Shown here: one piece after another, positions 60,500-64,000 of the stretch | Layout: each line of letters begins with the position of its first letter | How positions within the stretch are numbered: the first letter of the stretch is position 1 | Assembly: GCA_003255025.1 (NCBI GenBank) | Contig: QANY01009128.1 | Coordinates: forward strand, 379,536 to 443,535 | Direction: 5' to 3' | From: Datisca glomerata | Taxonomy: Eukaryota > Streptophyta > Magnoliopsida > Cucurbitales > Datiscaceae | DNA length: 64,000 nucleotides | Notes under the pieces: generated by a model | Database searches by the model: none | What the model was told of the DNA's origin: nothing | The model's input: the letters and a program-made list of their open reading frames with translations, nothing else | Made by a program: the position numbers and the translations under genes

Positions 60500-62315
60500 A
60501 TTGGGGTTCACCATAAATCTAAATGTGTTCACCTCCAACCTCGGGAGATATAAATGTTCGTTAAATAGTGAGAAATTATGAATCGATAAATGTAAGACAT
60601 AATAGTGTGTAAAATGAAAAATGTCATACATAATTGTATGAAAGAGAGAAAGAGATCTAGAATTTAGATCCATATATAATTGTACAACATATTTATTGAT
60701 TTTGATTCTATACATAAACCGGGATTTAGGAACATGTGCGTTAAATGGGGAAAGTTATTTTACTGGATACTTGTTGTAAAATCACAACAACATAATCAAG
60801 AATACATTCTTAAGCGTTTATGAATAAGTGTTCAATTGTTTAATAATTCATTACAAAATTCAAAACTAATTTAAAATATAAGTGAAGGTACTTAATGTTG
60901 GCATTAAAAAATCAAGAATCTTGACAACTTTGTTTGTGATTCATCAAATATATCATGATCAATTTTAAAAAATCAAATTTGTTGAAAGACTGCCGTAAAA
61001 AGGCCCTAAAAACCACTGTATTGATGCAAAACCGCCAAAAAACAATAAAACAGTCAAAAAATGAAAAAATTTGCCAGGAACCATCGACCTTAAGGGTTAT
61101 ACGTGTTCGTCAAACTGATGAATAAGATTTATCGACCATCATAACATTACGACCTATAATTATATTTTGTGAAAACTCGTCTCGCTCGATACTTATCACA
61201 AAAGCACAACAATATCAATAACAACTATTATAGAGTTTATGATTAATCTTCAATTGTTTCAGAAATCCTTAATTAATCCACCATGGTTTCGCATAATAAG
61301 TGAGTATCATGAATGTTTGCATTGAAATAACGAGCCTTTTCTATTCTTATCAATGATTTTCTCGGTGTACGGTAAATAATTATAAAAATATCAATTTTAT
61401 GGTTGATTGTGAAGAATGGTGATTAGAGCCATATAAATAGCGATTAGGCCCAAAACACTGGCGATTGGGAGGGAGACTAGCGATCGCCGATTTATACATG
61501 GCGTTTAGGAATGAAACATGTGATTGGTGGCATAAAACTTGTGCTTCACTTTGACGATGCGATTAACACCTTTAGGATGGCGGTTAGGGGCTATGCGATT
61601 AGGTTTTACGTATTTGGTGAACTCCACTACGTAATTGGTTATGAAGATCAAATTTGACATTTTTATTAATACTATATTTAATAAACACGTACGATATATG
61701 TGTATTTGAATCTATTATATAATTTTTGTTGCGATAATAATTTATAATCATAGTGTTTTTATGTGAATTAAAATGAAATGTATTTAGCACATAATATTTG
61801 TTTTCAATTTATATAGGTAAACTCATGTCAAAATTATATTGTTCTTATTTTTATTTATTGGTGTATTATTAATTATTCAACCAAGTTATAGAATATTATA
61901 TGTATTTTTCAACAAAAAGCAGGAGTATATAATACGGATGTATTGTAAAATATTTAGAAGAAAATTCAACATCATTAAAATCAAATTATATGTTTCATGT
62001 ATGTTTATTTTAATCCAATCTTTCCTTTTTTTCTTGTGCATTACAAATCAATTGTTTATAGTTATATTTATGTAACATATTAATTATACTAGCATATAAA
62101 ATATAACATAAATAAATTTTGTAAAATAACAATATAATTGAATTATATTTTTTAATTATATTATTTACAATTTATAGATATATGTATTTTAGTTTGTTCA
62201 TTTAAATAAATTATTACAATTCATTCAAAATTATCATTTTGAAATTAACTTACAAAATTATGAACTAATGATTTAATTTAAAATTCAATAAATGGGTGAA
62301 TGAATTAAAAAATGG
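60500..62315. other. AT-rich intergenic stretch
   Basis: No gene is seen. Loose ggcgatta(g)-like motifs recur at 61420-61600. Confidence 0.4.
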
Positions 62316-63550
62316 TTAATATCCTAGAACCCTCATACTTTGACACAATCATTTTACCCCCCTAAAATTTAACACATTCCCTACTGGTCCCTAAAGTTTG
62401 TCCATCTATCACAAAACCCCCGACCGTCAATGACTGTTAACTAGGCACATGCATGACACACGCCTATTTTTTTCTAATTTGCCCATGTCTTTCAACCTTA
62501 TATGCTATGCATATCCAAGATTTTTCATCCAAATTTATCCACAACATCTTCATTGATTTGTAAAAAAATTGACAAATTCTCCTCCAGATTCAACAGCAGT
62601 TTGGATATCATCTCTTTAAAGTTTGATTTCGATTTTCATGAATCATCTTTATTTATTCTCATTCTTAAATAAATTGGGTTATTCTTTCCATAGTAGTCAA
62701 ATCCGTTTCGATGACCATTTCGGTTTTAAAAAAAAACAAAACATTCTAGATATTTTCAGTGTTCCGTTATGTTGTTTCGAAAAAATCTCAGACATAATAA
62801 TTTATTTACACAAATACATAACTCATTAAAAATCATTAGTTATCTTCTAGATACTAGATTTTTGTTTATCAAATATTTATTTTGTGTAATAAACATTGTA
62901 ACCAAAACATCCATTTAGTTGTTCATTAAAATTATTATTTTTCATTAATTATCTTTTAGATACTAGATTTTTATTTTATCAAATATTTTTTTGTATAATA
63001 AACTCTTCTAAGGATAATTGTCCACTTAATTGTCTCATTAAATCATTAAAAACAACTTTTTCATAGAAAATAAATAAGAATTACAAAAAATAAAATAAAA
63101 ATGCGCAGCCTTGGAGTAAAACCTAGGTCGCGGATGAGGAAATATAGTGGATTGAAGGATGCACACCACTGGTCTAGCGCCTAACATGTCTAATCAGTAA
63201 TGTATGTCTTTTTAATTTATATTTAACCAGAATTTACCAGAAAATTTGTACCCCATTTTCCACTATTTTACAAAATACTTACTTAGCATATCTTTTACAA
63301 AATACTTGCAATATCCTTCATAAAATACCTAGATAGCTATGCTTGCGTAAGGGATCGATGAGGGAAGGGAGTACAATGGAGATTTTTTATAATGAGCATG
63401 ACATTGGACATATTAAATGACGGTATGTCTGATATTTTGAGTTATAGGGGTTTTATGATAGATGGAGATATTTTAGGGACCAATAAATAAGCTATTAAAA
63501 TTTAGGAGGATAAAATAGTTTTGAGCAAGTCCAGAGGGTTTAGGATATTA
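62316..63550. mobile_element. non-autonomous TIR element, about 1.2 kb
   Basis: The left end (ttaatatcctagaaccctc, then ttttaccccccta, tggtccctaaag, catctatcacaaaacccc) pairs with the reverse complement of the right end (63420-63550) in the same order over about 110 bp. The interior has a ~120-bp tandem duplication at 62830-63000 (gatactagattttt, tatcaaatattt) and no transposase. No clear target duplication is seen. Confidence 0.75.
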
Positions 63551-63787
63551 AAATTAAAAATGATTTTTATTGATTTGATCGATTGTACTTATATATTGTG
63601 ATATTCTGGATATGTTTAATCAAATTTCAAATTCTTAGTTTTAAGCCGTAGAGATTGTGATGAAGATTATTTTCCAACCGATTATCTCTTTTTATTTTTT
63701 GTTATTTATTTAATTTTTATTTTCTCTCTTCTATTCTATTTTCTACTACTCTTACTTTACTGAGCTGGATAAAATATAGTGTCTTCA

Positions 63788-64000
63788 GTAGGGGTGTGCA
63801 TGGTTCAGTTCGGACAGATTTTTGGTGAAAAACTGAACCAAAACTTTGGTTTAGCAACAAAATCAAGCCGAACCGATCGAACAGGTCATATCAAAAGAAC
63901 CAAACCAAACTGAACTGTCAGTTTCGGTTCGGTATTATTAAATTAAAAAATATTTTTAATGATATTATTAAAAAATAATAATATAAATCAAAGTTTTGGT
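63788..64000. mobile_element. hAT-like MITE, cut by the window end
   Basis: It starts taggggtgtgcatggttc, followed by a gaacc/ggttc-rich interior as in the copies at 23898 and 41631. The right end is outside the window. Confidence 0.7.

Overview
The window is nuclear DNA of a flowering plant, most likely a eudicot. It has AT-rich intergenic DNA, intron-containing genes with GT-AG junctions, plant-type Ty1/copia and Ty3/gypsy retrotransposons, and Mutator-like (MULE) DNA transposons. I cannot name the species. There is one assembly gap (NNN followed by a C run) in an intron near 45478-45499.

Four host genes can be supported. (1) 10418-10849 (+): a 143-aa plant protein with one membrane segment and a conserved C-terminal motif. 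(2) 12169-13634 (-): a four-exon, 328-aa BTB/POZ protein of the Arabidopsis At1g21780 type; all three splice junctions keep frame. (3) 29353-30084 (-): a two-exon, 212-aa DUF2431/BMT5-like Rossmann protein. (4) 44465-46788 (-): a three-exon, 407-aa paralogue of (3) with a long C-terminal extension. Genes 3 and 4 look like an old tandem pair pushed apart by transposons.

Most of the rest is transposon. From left to right: a truncated copia element (1-2444); a reverse-strand gag/primer-site relic (2432-2665); a hAT-like MITE (3643-4053); a TIR element (4845-5885); a decayed MULE (A, about 5890-9405) with an array of TACACGA palindromes; a complete LTR element without coding capacity (LARD, 15262-20879, 5-bp duplication ATCCT); a complete Ty3/gypsy element (22100-29055, duplication GTACC) carrying antisense coiled-coil ORFs; a second relic of those antisense ORFs (31667-32690); a non-autonomous relative of MULE A (about 32735-34369); a complete two-gene MULE (B, 34663-41434, perfect 9-bp duplication) with a decayed transposase, an intact convergent GRF zinc-finger gene and a nested solo LTR (35160-37084, duplication ATCTG); another MITE (41631-42174); and a nest at 47.5-59.3 kb. 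In that nest a reverse-strand copia element is split by a long inverted-repeat element (48555-50280) and by a forward copia element whose 3' LTR (55236-57476) is the same family as the solo LTR. The last 4.5 kb holds a 116-bp tandem repeat, a TIR element (62316-63550) and a MITE cut by the window end.

The genes do not form a pathway. The main interest is the transposon biology: an intact GRF companion gene in a MULE with a dead transposase, a palindromic array shared by a MULE and its non-autonomous derivative, antisense ORFs in a gypsy family, and a 0.7-kb-arm hairpin locus. All element boundaries come from matching repeats and target duplications by eye; no percent identities were computed.
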